This document shows positions 7,622 to 14,383 of a stretch of DNA of 64,000 nt, piece after piece. The stretch comes from Rhodothermia bacterium (GTDB lineage Bacteria; Bacteroidota; Rhodothermia; Balneolales; Balneolaceae): assembly GCA_030427885.1 (NCBI GenBank), contig JAUICM010000005.1, forward strand, positions 248,001 to 312,000, written 5' to 3'. The translations under genes and the position numbers were made by a program. The notes below the pieces were generated by a model that ran no database searches, had not been told where the DNA came from, and worked only from the letters and a program-made list of their open reading frames with translations. The stretch's first letter is position 1, and each line of letters starts with the position of its first letter.

Positions 7622-8383
7622 TTATTTTGTTTTAGGGATGGGCTGTTTGTTTAATTGCTTGAAAATGAATTTTGGAGCCAACCTACTCATCAGTTTGAGA
7701 AGCTTGGATATGCCTGGGGTGATTTCATCTTTGCCGTTCATGAAATCCTTCCAAAATATATCGGCCATTTTCTGCGGAGGCATGGGTTTCAGAATATCAT
7801 CTTCAGCAATGTCAGCTCCGTGAGCCAAAGGGGTATCAACAACGGGGGGTAAAAGTTCTACCACTCTAATTTCATGCGGCTTCAGTTGCGGACGAATAGC
7901 CATGGTCCAAAAATGCAATGCTGCTTTAGTTCCTGAATAGGTGGGAGCTTGAGTAAAAGGCACATAGGCTAAACCAGAGGAAGTATTGATTACCGTCCCT
8001 TTCTCGCTTTTCTTGAGTTGCGGAAGAAAGTAGTGCAACATTCGAATGGGCGCATTGAAGTTGATTTCAATTTCAGTAAACTGACGATCTAATTGATTGA
8101 CGTCACTACCTGCATCTATCAAGTTCATGATGCCGGCATTATTGAAGAGCACATCAATGCCACCAAAACTCTGTTCCATTTTCAGGGCTAAAGCTTTTAC
8201 GTCATCTTCATTGGTTACATCGCTATGCTCGATATGAATGGAAGGGAGGTCTGCCTTTACCTTTTCGAGTTTGGATAGATTTCGGCCTGTTACCACTACG
8301 TTATACTTGTATTCGAGGAATTTCTTAGCTATCGCTAATCCAATTCCTGAACTTCCGCCTGTAATTAGAACTGTATTCTTCAT
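7622..8383 (-). CDS. SDR family oxidoreductase (DltE-like)
   Basis: 253 residues of a classical short-chain dehydrogenase. The cofactor motif TGGSSGIGLAIAKKF is at residues 8-22 and NNAGIMN near 86-92. The catalytic serine lies in NTSSGLAYV and the tyrosine-lysine pair in YSGTKAALHF. The GRNLSKL segment after beta-2 contains an arginine typical of NADP(H) preference. The substrate is unknown; DltE-like members are common in Bacteroidota accessory operons. It sits centrally in the six-gene cassette. Confidence 0.9.
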   Translation of the reverse strand: MKNTVLITGGSSGIGLAIAKKFLEYKYNVVVTGRNLSKLEKVKADLPSIHIEHSDVTNEDDVKALALKMEQSFGGIDVLFNNAGIMNLIDAGSDVNQLDRQFTEIEINFNAPIRMLHYFLPQLKKSEKGTVINTSSGLAYVPFTQAPTYSGTKAALHFWTMAIRPQLKPHEIRVVELLPPVVDTPLAHGADIAEDDILKPMPPQKMADIFWKDFMNGKDEITPGISKLLKLMSRLAPKFIFKQLNKQPIPKTK

Positions 8384-8402
8384 TTTAATCCTATGATTAT
8401 TT

Positions 8403-8771
8403 TTAAAGTACGCCTGATTTTAAAAGCTTGGCATGCATCCAAAGCATGATTGCTGGAGGTATCAATTCAAGAAGGATTAGAAAAAGTAGAACAGGAGTTG
8501 CAGGGTAATTGATAAGAGCTACTGCTCTAACTACACCACCAATAATCAAGGCTATCATTACGAAGCGGAATAAGGTAGTCTCAGATGGATTCCAGGCGAC
8601 ATAAAAGAAGGCAAGTGACATGGCAGCCCATATCGCAGCTATGTATCTGTGGTTATTATCATCCATAGCGTTAAAAATCCCTGGATCATAGGCCGATGTC
8701 ATGGCCATAAAGCCAGTGGCGAGTGCAATTATTCCATAAAGGGCGAGAAAAAATCGAATGAATAGTAACAT
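8403..8771 (-). CDS. DUF4345-like membrane protein
   Basis: 122 residues with four hydrophobic helices. The first ends GFMAMTSAYDP; the segment NNHRYIAAIWAAMSLAFFYVAW matches the family pattern of an Asn-His/Tyr-Arg motif before helix 2. Function unknown. It lies between the SDR gene (19 bp) and the 145-residue membrane protein (2 bp) in one transcription unit. Confidence 0.6.
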   Translation of the reverse strand: MLLFIRFFLALYGIIALATGFMAMTSAYDPGIFNAMDDNNHRYIAAIWAAMSLAFFYVAWNPSETTLFRFVMIALIIGGVVRAVALINYPATPVLLFLILLELIPPAIMLWMHAKLLKSGVL

Positions 8772-8773
8772 GA

Positions 8774-9208
8774 TTAATCGTTTTTAGAAGGGTTTTTGAG
8801 AAAAGTGTAGGCTGCAATTACAATGGGTATTGCAAAAGGAATGTGTTGAATAATGTCCAATACAGAAGCATTCGGTACAAAGACACCCCAAACAACCATA
8901 TCAACGAGTATGACCAAGACAAGGGTTACAACATGGAATTGACCTGCTAATTTGAACTGGCCTTGGCGAATAGAGAGAATGACAAATATAGGAGGGAGGA
9001 AATCACAAATAGCTTTGAAAACGGCAACGATCTTTGCAAAACTAATCGCTGCATCTGTGTCTGCTGAAATGGAGAAAGACCCCTCAGCTGCTAATGGAAA
9101 GACTAGCCAAAAAATACCGATACCAATAAGCATAAAGGCTGAAATGTAACTGGCCCATATACCTGTTTTTATTTCCTTAGATAAATCACTGTAGCTGTAA
9201 TTTTTCAT
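8774..9208 (-). CDS. Four-helix integral membrane protein, unknown
   Basis: About 144 residues from the ATG at 9206-9208; a GTG two codons upstream is an alternative. It has four hydrophobic segments (residues about 17-37, 57-77, 86-106, 115-137) and ends in KNPSKND. I do not recognise the family. It is the first gene downstream of the sigma factor, and its start abuts a 12-bp perfect inverted repeat (9211-9257). This suggests control of the membrane/SDR genes separately from the sigma gene. Confidence 0.65.
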   Translation of the reverse strand: MKNYSYSDLSKEIKTGIWASYISAFMLIGIGIFWLVFPLAAEGSFSISADTDAAISFAKIVAVFKAICDFLPPIFVILSIRQGQFKLAGQFHVVTLVLVILVDMVVWGVFVPNASVLDIIQHIPFAIPIVIAAYTFLKNPSKND

Positions 9209-9210
9209 GA

Positions 9211-9257
9211 ACACCTGAGTTTGTTTTATTACTTAGACAAGTAAAAAACTCAGGTGT
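9211..9257. promoter_or_regulatory. 12-bp perfect inverted repeat between sigma factor and downstream operon
   Basis: ACACCTGAGTTT and AAACTCAGGTGT flank an inner TTACTT/AAGTAA pair. The element fills the gap between the sigma-factor stop and the next start. It could be an operator or an RNA structure that hides the ribosome entry site. A terminator is less likely because no T-run follows on the minus strand. Confidence 0.5.
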
Positions 9258-9277
9258 GACCACTTTGAAGAAAAAAC

Positions 9278-10153
9278 TTAATTCAAATTGAGATTGGTAC
9301 GCCAGTTAGGGCTTTCAAGAATGGATTGAAGGAAATTCTTTTTTTCGAATTGGGTTTTAAAACTACTATTTCTGTGTAATTCTGCGTAGAGCTCTTCTGA
9401 TTCTTCTACCAACTGGTTGGCTTGAGGCTCAATTTGATCTTGAAAAGTTGAGTACTCTTTGCGATTAAATAGAAGGTTCTTGGCATCTACCATTCCACTG
9501 TCAAGTGCTATCGTTACTTTCTTATGACATCTGCATGGATTTGATTTGTCTACCAAACCACATTTGTTCTGCATAAAATTATGAAGATGTTTTCTGGCTC
9601 TGCTCAGTTTCTTTCTATATGTAGCTTTTGAAACGGACATGATTTCAGAACCAATGTTATGGTCAGCGTCAAAAATGTCTCCAATTATATAAACGAGTCT
9701 TTGTTCCTTAGTTAAGCACAAAAGCATTCCTGATAGACACTGCAAACGCACTTCTCTTATCTCTTCTTTTTTAGCTTCCTGCTCATCATCAGATATATCA
9801 AAACTTGGAGTGTTGTCTAACGCATTCCCTAAATCATCAAAATTTTCCATGAAAGGACCATTTGGTTTTTTTTGTTGATTTAGAAAATGATTCCACACGA
9901 TGCGATATGCCCAGGTTCTAAATGTACTTTCACCTTTAAAAGAGTTCAGACTAGAAATGATTTTAATTAAAGCTTCTTGGGTTAGGTCTTCGGCTTGTAT
10001 GGGGTCACCAATCGTTTTCCAAGCAATGTTGTAAATGTAGGGTTGGTGTTTTTGGATTAGACTATTTAGAGACTGTTTTTTGCCTTTTAAAACCTCTTCT
10101 ATTAATGATGCGTCAGTCTTGTCTGAGTTGTATGCCGTTGAAAAAGGATTCAT
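9278..10153 (-). CDS. ECF-type RNA polymerase sigma factor with C-terminal extension
   Basis: 291 residues. Sigma region 2 is clear (YNIAWKTIGDPIQAEDLTQEALIKI and TFRTWAYRIVWNHFLNQQKK, residues about 40-110). Region 4 covers about residues 140-200 (LLCLTKEQRLVYIIGDIFD, then SKATYRKKLSRARKHLHNFM). A 90-residue tail begins with CGLVDKSNPCRCHKK, a Cys/His cluster that could bind a metal, as in other Bacteroidota factors of this type. No anti-sigma gene of recognisable type follows; the downstream membrane proteins are candidates. It is the first gene of the six-gene cassette. Confidence 0.88.
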   Translation of the reverse strand: MNPFSTAYNSDKTDASLIEEVLKGKKQSLNSLIQKHQPYIYNIAWKTIGDPIQAEDLTQEALIKIISSLNSFKGESTFRTWAYRIVWNHFLNQQKKPNGPFMENFDDLGNALDNTPSFDISDDEQEAKKEEIREVRLQCLSGMLLCLTKEQRLVYIIGDIFDADHNIGSEIMSVSKATYRKKLSRARKHLHNFMQNKCGLVDKSNPCRCHKKVTIALDSGMVDAKNLLFNRKEYSTFQDQIEPQANQLVEESEELYAELHRNSSFKTQFEKKNFLQSILESPNWRTNLNLN

Positions 10154-10173
10154 AGTTTCTTTTTTTGCACCGC

Positions 10174-10201
10174 CAACATTGGCATATAACCAATGATGTT
10201 G
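10174..10201. promoter_or_regulatory. Inverted repeat upstream of the cassette sigma-factor gene
   Basis: CAACATTGG and CCAATGATGTTG pair with one bulged base around a 7-base AT-rich loop, about 20-48 bp before the sigma start. It could be an operator for the sigma gene or the stem of a GTTGGC-type recombination site, since it overlaps that box. The rest of the 10202-10336 spacer is AT-rich with nothing recognised. Confidence 0.4.
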
Positions 10202-10336
10202 AGGTTATCCTTACTTGTACGAATGTTGAACTAATGCTATTCTTATAAGAATTAGTATAAGCTTAAGAAAGCGTAGATACTAGCATAGTTCGAATATCAT
10301 TTTAGATTCAAGAAATTTCTTGATATCACAACAGCC

Positions 10337-10426
10337 CTATAACGACCCTGCGTTTAAGGTGCGAGGCCGTGAGTTAATATTTTCAACTCGGACAGTAACC
10401 GAGTCACATTGAAACGCTTGTTATAC
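10337..10426 (-). other. attC site 3
   Basis: 90 bp. R'' GTATAAC and R' GTTATAG on the minus strand, with AAGCGTTTCAATGTGACTCGG and CACCTTAAACGCAGGGTC as inner boxes. The right arm of the hairpin carries changes (GCACC for GCCGC). The 10404-10733 coding sequence runs into this site. Confidence 0.85.
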
Positions 10427-10733
10427 CACTTTTTGATTTAAAGTAATTGAAAAGTAATATAAACAGGCTACTGAATAATAAACTATTTAGTAAAGCTGCA
10501 AGAACAACAACTAATACTTTAGGCACAAAATTGATTAATGGAGCAACTATTAAAATTGAAGGATAAATGATATAAGAACCGATCCAAATCATAATATCCA
10601 GAAAAACAGTTGTTGTACTTTCCCAAGCAGATAAAGCCATAACCCAAGCCATAAAATGTAAACCAACACTAACTACAAATAAGATTGTAGTTGAAATAAA
10701 TAGTTGGCGTTTTGTTGGTAAATAGCTTTTCAA
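10404..10733 (-). CDS. Cassette gene: small membrane protein
   Basis: 109 residues with three or four hydrophobic helices (residues about 10-30, 36-58, 64-98); family not recognised. The start lies about 15 bp from the cassette start. The coding sequence continues through the R'' and first L box of attC 3, so its last eight or so residues are encoded by the recombination site. Cassette ends match over GTTATACCACTT/AAGTGGTATAAC. Confidence 0.65.
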   Translation of the reverse strand: MKSYLPTKRQLFISTTILFVVSVGLHFMAWVMALSAWESTTTVFLDIMIWIGSYIIYPSILIVAPLINFVPKVLVVVLAALLNSLLFSSLFILLFNYFKSKSGITSVSM

Positions 10734-10743
10734 AGGTTAAGTG

Positions 10744-10889
10744 GTATAACGACCCGGCGTTTAAGCGGCGCAGGTTTTCGGTTTTTGTTGAAGTAACTGA
10801 ATTAATTTCATGCCCACAAGCTTTCCAGCGAACCCTGCCGGAGCCTGCACTGATGAAGATCAGGGTCCGACTTGAAACGCTTGTTATAC
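10744..10889 (-). other. attC site 4
   Basis: 146 bp, the longest site. R'' GTATAAC, R' GTTATAC. Inner boxes AAGCGTTTCAAGTCGGAC and CGCCGCTTAAACGCCGGGTC. The centre belongs to the long spacer type (GAAGTAACTGAATTAATT ... CACAAGCTTTCCAGCG), with a 22-bp insertion of GATGAAGATCAGGG-type sequence before the CGGAC. Confidence 0.88.
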
Positions 10890-10896
10890 CACTGAT

Positions 10897-11493
10897 TTAA
10901 CTGACAGTAATTTGGTATTCATGTTCCAATTTCCATTTACTTTCTGATTTAGAAAAAAGTAGAAAGTATGTCGCTCCACAAAGAGGACCACAATTTGCGT
11001 TTACAAAGAGTAGTGCTTTGTTCTCTTCACTATTTAATCCAACCCTGGAAAAACTCAATATGGTTTTAATTTCAGGATATTGCTCTGCAATGATTTGCCA
11101 ACTATTTGCTGACTCTATCATTTCTGAATACTCTTTTGAGGAGAAAATTTGGTACTCAAAGTAAGATTCAAACTTATCTAAGATTTCACTTTTCAAGCGG
11201 TTTTTAGAATTAAAATCAGTAATTAGATCTTTTGGAAGTTCAATATTCCATTCAGATTCCAGCTTTGAAATCATTTCATCATTAAGTGATAAATCTGAAC
11301 GTAGATAGGTTGAGTCTAGGATGGCAACATTTATACTATCTGTTTTTATAACACCACTTTCAGAAACATCATCCAAAAGTGCATTTAAAACTGAGTATTC
11401 GGTACTTGGAATGTCAGATTCATGATTTACACAACTAAAAAAACATGAAATTGAAAATGCTATAAGTAGAATATACTTGAATCTGGTTTTCAA
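10897..11493 (-). CDS. Cassette gene: lipoprotein of unknown function
   Basis: 198 residues with a lipoprotein signal (ILLIAFSISCFFSC, Cys21). The body is acidic and helical. The C-terminus, VGLNSEENKALLFVNANCGP followed by LCGATYFLLFSKSESKWKLE, resembles small secreted Bacteroidota proteins that have a paired-cysteine CGxLCG motif and a KWK ending. Probably anchored in the inner or outer membrane facing the periplasm. The stop lies 8 bp before attC 4. Confidence 0.7.
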   Translation of the reverse strand: MKTRFKYILLIAFSISCFFSCVNHESDIPSTEYSVLNALLDDVSESGVIKTDSINVAILDSTYLRSDLSLNDEMISKLESEWNIELPKDLITDFNSKNRLKSEILDKFESYFEYQIFSSKEYSEMIESANSWQIIAEQYPEIKTILSFSRVGLNSEENKALLFVNANCGPLCGATYFLLFSKSESKWKLEHEYQITVS

Positions 11494-11500
11494 TTAAGTG

Positions 11501-11590
11501 GTATAACGACCCGGCGTTTAAACGGCGAGTCTGGGGGTTAAAATTAAAGACCCGAACCACGTTCGAGTCCGCTTGAAACGCTTGTTAGCT
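11501..11590 (-). other. attC site 5
   Basis: 90 bp, short spacer type. R'' AGCTAAC, R' GTTATAC. Inner boxes AAGCGTTTCAAGCGGAC and CGCCGTTTAAACGCCGGGTC. The spacer shares TTAAAATTAAAGACCCGAAC-like sequence with sites 1 and 8. Confidence 0.9.
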
Positions 11591-11592
11591 CT

Positions 11593-12204
11593 CTAGTCAA
11601 GTTTCAACTCTCTTCGCATTTGAAGAATAATTTTCTCTTTAAGTTTATTGGCTTCTTTACCTTTTTCAGTCATTTTTTTAGCAATAGGTGCTTCGAAATC
11701 TGGCTGTGTTAATGAATCATTCATTTCAGAAAGCCAATCTGATGAAAGCTCAAGAATTTCCTGACTAAGAACTTCAAATTCAGTTGTTAACTCAAATAAT
11801 TTTTCTGAACCTAGAATTTTGAGTGTTGTAATCTCTGCAGTCGCTTTTCTATGTGAATCCTGAATTAATTGCGGGAAACTTCCAACAGCATCTTGAAATT
11901 TAATAATTGCTTCTGGAGAATTATCAGATTCAAGAAGTTCTTTAAAAGCATTTTTTAGAGTAACCTTCGAAAAATGTTCATAATCTAATCCCATGCCTTC
12001 AGCAGCTTCCTCATACTTCTTAAAATACTCTGTGTAGACTCGGGTTCTAATCTCCAAAATCTTATTCTCTCTTTCTCTTCTTCCTTTTAAATAATGAAGT
12101 AGTATAGGGACTATCACAGAGGCTAGAATAACACAAATTGCTGGTACAAGTATCTGTGGATCAAACCAATTCATTTCAGAAGCTGTATCAGTTGTTTGTA
12201 TCAT
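11593..12204 (-). CDS. Cassette gene: membrane-anchored coiled-coil protein
   Basis: 203 residues. One N-terminal transmembrane helix (IVPAICVILASVIVPILL type, residues about 17-39) is followed by the basic KGRRERENKI stretch and a long acidic helical domain. Repeated heptad-like leucines suggest a coiled coil. No enzyme motif is seen. Cassette ends GTTAGCTCTCT/AGAGAGCTAAC are perfect over 11 bp. The stop is 2 bp from attC 5. Confidence 0.65.
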   Translation of the reverse strand: MIQTTDTASEMNWFDPQILVPAICVILASVIVPILLHYLKGRRERENKILEIRTRVYTEYFKKYEEAAEGMGLDYEHFSKVTLKNAFKELLESDNSPEAIIKFQDAVGSFPQLIQDSHRKATAEITTLKILGSEKLFELTTEFEVLSQEILELSSDWLSEMNDSLTQPDFEAPIAKKMTEKGKEANKLKEKIILQMRRELKLD

Positions 12205-12214
12205 TTTTAAAGAG

Positions 12215-12338
12215 AGCTAACGACCCGGCGTTTAAGCGGCGCAGGTTCTCGGTTTTTGTTGAAGTAACTGATTTATTTTATTGGCTACAAGCTTTCCGGC
12301 GAACACTACCTGCGTCCGACTTAAAACGCTTGTTATAC
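12215..12338 (-). other. attC site 6
   Basis: 124 bp, long spacer type. R'' GTATAAC, R' GTTAGCT. Inner boxes AAGCGTTTTAAGTCGGAC and CGCCGCTTAAACGCCGGGTC, with an extra unpaired T. GCAGGT and ACCTGC form a further inner stem. Confidence 0.9.
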
Positions 12339-12346
12339 GTTTGGTT

Positions 12347-12826
12347 TTAATAGTCATCTAAATCTCCATCTTCGAGAGGAATCCAACCAGGAGGGTTGTA
12401 ATTTGTTTTGATGATTTCCACAATATTCTCCAAATACTGAAGCTTTTGCTTATTCGTGAAAAGAGATTCATTTCTCGAAAAGAATCCATTTAATACATCT
12501 AAAATATTTTGGACCGAATAATCTTTGATAAATTGAATTTTTTGATCTTCGTAGATTAATAAAAATGGTCTTTGATGAGACCCGGCAATTTCGAACTTAA
12601 AAATTCCAGTCTTTGTCGAATCAAAAGCTGAATAGTCTAAAGCGCTCACCAAAAAAATTGAGGGAGTAAACCGTTCTAATGCCGAAGCGCTAATTTGATT
12701 TTGATCAATGAGAAATGCGAAAAGCTCCTCTTTCAAATCTTCATCTTCAACAAGTTTCGATTGAGCAAAAGAAAAGGAATGAACTCCAACTAATAAGATC
12801 AGCAAAACAAAAATTCGATTTCTCAT
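12347..12826 (-). CDS. Cassette gene: secreted protein of unknown function
   Basis: 159 residues with a signal peptide (RIFVLLILLVGVHSFSFAQ). The mature part is acidic and helical with no family match I can name; the end NYNPPGWIPLEDGDLDDY is distinctive. It ends 9 bp before attC 6. Cassette ends GTTATACGTTT/AAACGTATAAC match over 11 bp. Confidence 0.65.
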   Translation of the reverse strand: MRNRIFVLLILLVGVHSFSFAQSKLVEDEDLKEELFAFLIDQNQISASALERFTPSIFLVSALDYSAFDSTKTGIFKFEIAGSHQRPFLLIYEDQKIQFIKDYSVQNILDVLNGFFSRNESLFTNKQKLQYLENIVEIIKTNYNPPGWIPLEDGDLDDY

Positions 12827-12847
12827 TAGACTAAGATTTAAGAAAAC

Positions 12848-12971
12848 GTATAACGACCCGGCGTTTAAGCGGCGCAGGTGTTCGTTTTTAATTGAAGTAA
12901 CTGAATTAATTTCATGACCACAAGCTTAAGTGCGAACCCTACCTGCGTCCGCCTTGAAACGCTTGTTATAC
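12848..12971 (-). other. attC site 7
   Basis: 124 bp, long spacer type. R'' GTATAAC, R' GTTATAC. Inner boxes AAGCGTTTCAAGGCGGAC and CGCCGCTTAAACGCCGGGTC. R'' supplies the stop codon of the 12966-13256 gene. Confidence 0.9.
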
Positions 12972-13256
12972 TGCCAGCGATTTGAATTTAGTAAGACAGA
13001 ATCCAAAGTCATCATCGTTAGGTTTGAGCGTTGACCAAATTGGTTCCCAAATAGGAAAGCCTCTGATCTTCTTCTTAGTTTTTTCTTGAATACTAAGTTC
13101 GTAGTCTTTTCCATCCCAAACTAACCTGATGTCAGGTTTTCGTTTAACTGAGATTAACCAGCTACCAAAAACCAACGGCTCATACTTTGATTCTAAAACT
13201 TTCAGATTTAACTGCTCAATTTCCTGAAGTGCTATATCAAAGGCTTTTTTATTCAT
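12966..13256 (-). CDS. Cassette gene: small hypothetical protein
   Basis: 96 residues, soluble, basic-acidic mix, with WLISVKRKPDIRLVWDGKDYEL near the middle and many aromatic residues; no family recognised. The ATG lies about 8 bp inside the cassette start, and the TAA stop is formed by the R'' box of attC 7. This gene therefore spans almost the whole cassette. Ends GTTATACTGCCA/TGGCAGTATAAC match over 12 bp. Confidence 0.65.
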   Translation of the reverse strand: MNKKAFDIALQEIEQLNLKVLESKYEPLVFGSWLISVKRKPDIRLVWDGKDYELSIQEKTKKKIRGFPIWEPIWSTLKPNDDDFGFCLTKFKSLAV

Positions 13257-13261
13257 TGGCA

Positions 13262-13351
13262 GTATAACGACCCGGCGTTTAAGCGGCGAGCCTCGAGTTT
13301 AAAATTAAGATTCCGAACCCTAAACGAGTCCGCTTGAAACGCTTGTTATGC
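13262..13351 (-). other. attC site 8
   Basis: 90 bp, short spacer type. R'' GCATAAC, R' GTTATAC. Inner boxes AAGCGTTTCAAGCGGAC and CGCCGCTTAAACGCCGGGTC with one extra unpaired C. The same length and spacer family as site 5. Confidence 0.9.
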
Positions 13352-13356
13352 AACCA

Positions 13357-13905
13357 CTAAAGCTGTTCACTGATTAATAACACGCTATCTTTCTTTGCAT
13401 TGAAAATTACATAATAATCCAAAGGCCAATTATTTAACATATAGACTTCATAAGCATTCAAAGAATCAATTCGTGAAGCAGCTTTTTCTTCTGCCTCTAA
13501 ATATTTCAAATATCTATTCATTTTATCCCTTGAGTTCCCAACGTTTACATAGAAGCCACATTCTTTTTGGTTAAACAGAATTCCGGGTTCACCACTTTCT
13601 GATACCAGATCTTGAAGTTTAAAATTTTCCATATTCAACAAGGAATCTGTTGGAATAGAGGTAGTTTGCCAACAGGATAATTCGGTATCCAGCATAAACC
13701 ATAAATCTTTTGAGTTCTCTATCTCCCGGGATTTAAGTTCATCGATGAATTTCAGTCCGGCATTTTCGGACACCTTTACCAAATCACCTTCTACACCAAA
13801 AATGATAAGTTCCGAATCAATCCAGAAATAGTGACTTTGATTTCTGTCCGCACATCCAAAGGCGAGAAGAAAAAAAAGCAGTGATATTAAGTTCAGCTTG
13901 ACCAT
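13357..13905 (-). CDS. Cassette gene: lipoprotein of unknown function
   Basis: 182 residues with a lipoprotein signal peptide (LISLLFFLLAFGC, Cys18). The mature protein begins ADRNQSHYFWIDSEL and has two further cysteines in the middle region (SCWQTT and KECGFYV). No family recognised. The stop is 5 bp from attC 8. Cassette ends GTTATGCAACC/GGTTGCATAAC match over 11 bp. Confidence 0.68.
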   Translation of the reverse strand: MVKLNLISLLFFLLAFGCADRNQSHYFWIDSELIIFGVEGDLVKVSENAGLKFIDELKSREIENSKDLWFMLDTELSCWQTTSIPTDSLLNMENFKLQDLVSESGEPGILFNQKECGFYVNVGNSRDKMNRYLKYLEAEEKAASRIDSLNAYEVYMLNNWPLDYYVIFNAKKDSVLLISEQL

Positions 13906-13914
13906 TCTTAGGTT

Positions 13915-14038
13915 GCATAACGACCCGGCGTTTAAGCGGCGCAGGTTCTCGTTTTTTGTTGAAGTAACTAATTTATTTTATTGCTCACAAGCTTAAGTGC
14001 GAATTCTACCTGCGTCCGACTTAAAACGCTTGTTATAT
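13915..14038 (-). other. attC site 9
   Basis: 124 bp, long spacer type. R'' ATATAAC, R' GTTATGC. Inner boxes AAGCGTTTTAAGTCGGAC and CGCCGCTTAAACGCCGGGTC. Nearly the same sequence as site 6. Confidence 0.9.
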
Positions 14039-14383
14039 GCCCGAGGGCTTAGCGTACTGTTTATATTTTACTACAAACTTCTTAGCCTCTTCGAGTGTCT
14101 CAGGATATGGTACAGTATCGTGATGACCTGAGCCAACTCGAATTTTCTGAAAATGAAAACCATGATCAACAAGAAATTTCACTTTTGCCCATTGTTTTGC
14201 ATCAGACTTTTTTGGTGGCTTAAAATGACGTCCTAAGTTTGTCGCTGCTTTACCACAATCTGGACAAGGGAGTTCTTTAGGGATTTCCCCAAAAAAGTTA
14301 ACCTGTCTCTTGAAGGACTTGCGACATTCAAAACAAGCAAAAGATATGTGATAAGGAGTAGCCATTTTTAGGGCATATAACAT
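14033..14383 (-). CDS. Cassette gene: zinc-ribbon protein (first cassette)
   Basis: Up to 116 residues; an internal ATG gives 110 residues, starting MATPYHISFACFECRK. Two Cys pairs, CFEC and CPDC, about 22 residues apart, form a probable zinc ribbon. A helical domain with KQWAKVKFLVDHGFHFQKIR follows. The upstream ATG overlaps the recombination box at the cassette start, so the internal ATG is more likely. The stop codon falls in R'' of attC 9. This cassette is closest to the presumed insertion end of the array. Confidence 0.7.
   Translation of the reverse strand: MLYALKMATPYHISFACFECRKSFKRQVNFFGEIPKELPCPDCGKAATNLGRHFKPPKKSDAKQWAKVKFLVDHGFHFQKIRVGSGHHDTVPYPETLEEAKKFVVKYKQYAKPSGI

Larger units (their letters stand above)
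6384..10342 (-). mobile_element. Six-gene, almost 4-kb gene cassette
   Basis: The segment between attC 2 and attC 3 starts GTTATAGGGC and ends GCCCTATAAC (minus strand), so both ends belong to one cassette. It holds six minus-strand genes (10153 down to 6665) with no recognisable array-type attC between them. Typical cassettes carry one gene, as the other eight here do. It may be a captured operon or several cassettes fused by loss of attC sites. Confidence 0.75.
5747..14382 (-). mobile_element. Integron-like gene cassette array without integrase (CALIN type)
   Basis: Nine attC-like sites in one orientation separate nine cassettes read on the minus strand. Every site has the minus-strand form RYYYAAC-AAGCGTTT(C/T)AAG ... 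CGCTTAAACGC-CGGGTC-GTTRRRY, with complementary outer (R) and inner (L) boxes and an extra unpaired base in one arm. Each cassette starts and ends with its own matching end sequence, for example GTTAGCTCTCT and AGAGAGCTAAC for the 11593-12204 cassette. Genes stop a few bases before, or within, the site. No IntI-type integrase is visible; the only tyrosine recombinase nearby is XerD. Array length is about 8.6 kb. Confidence 0.9.
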
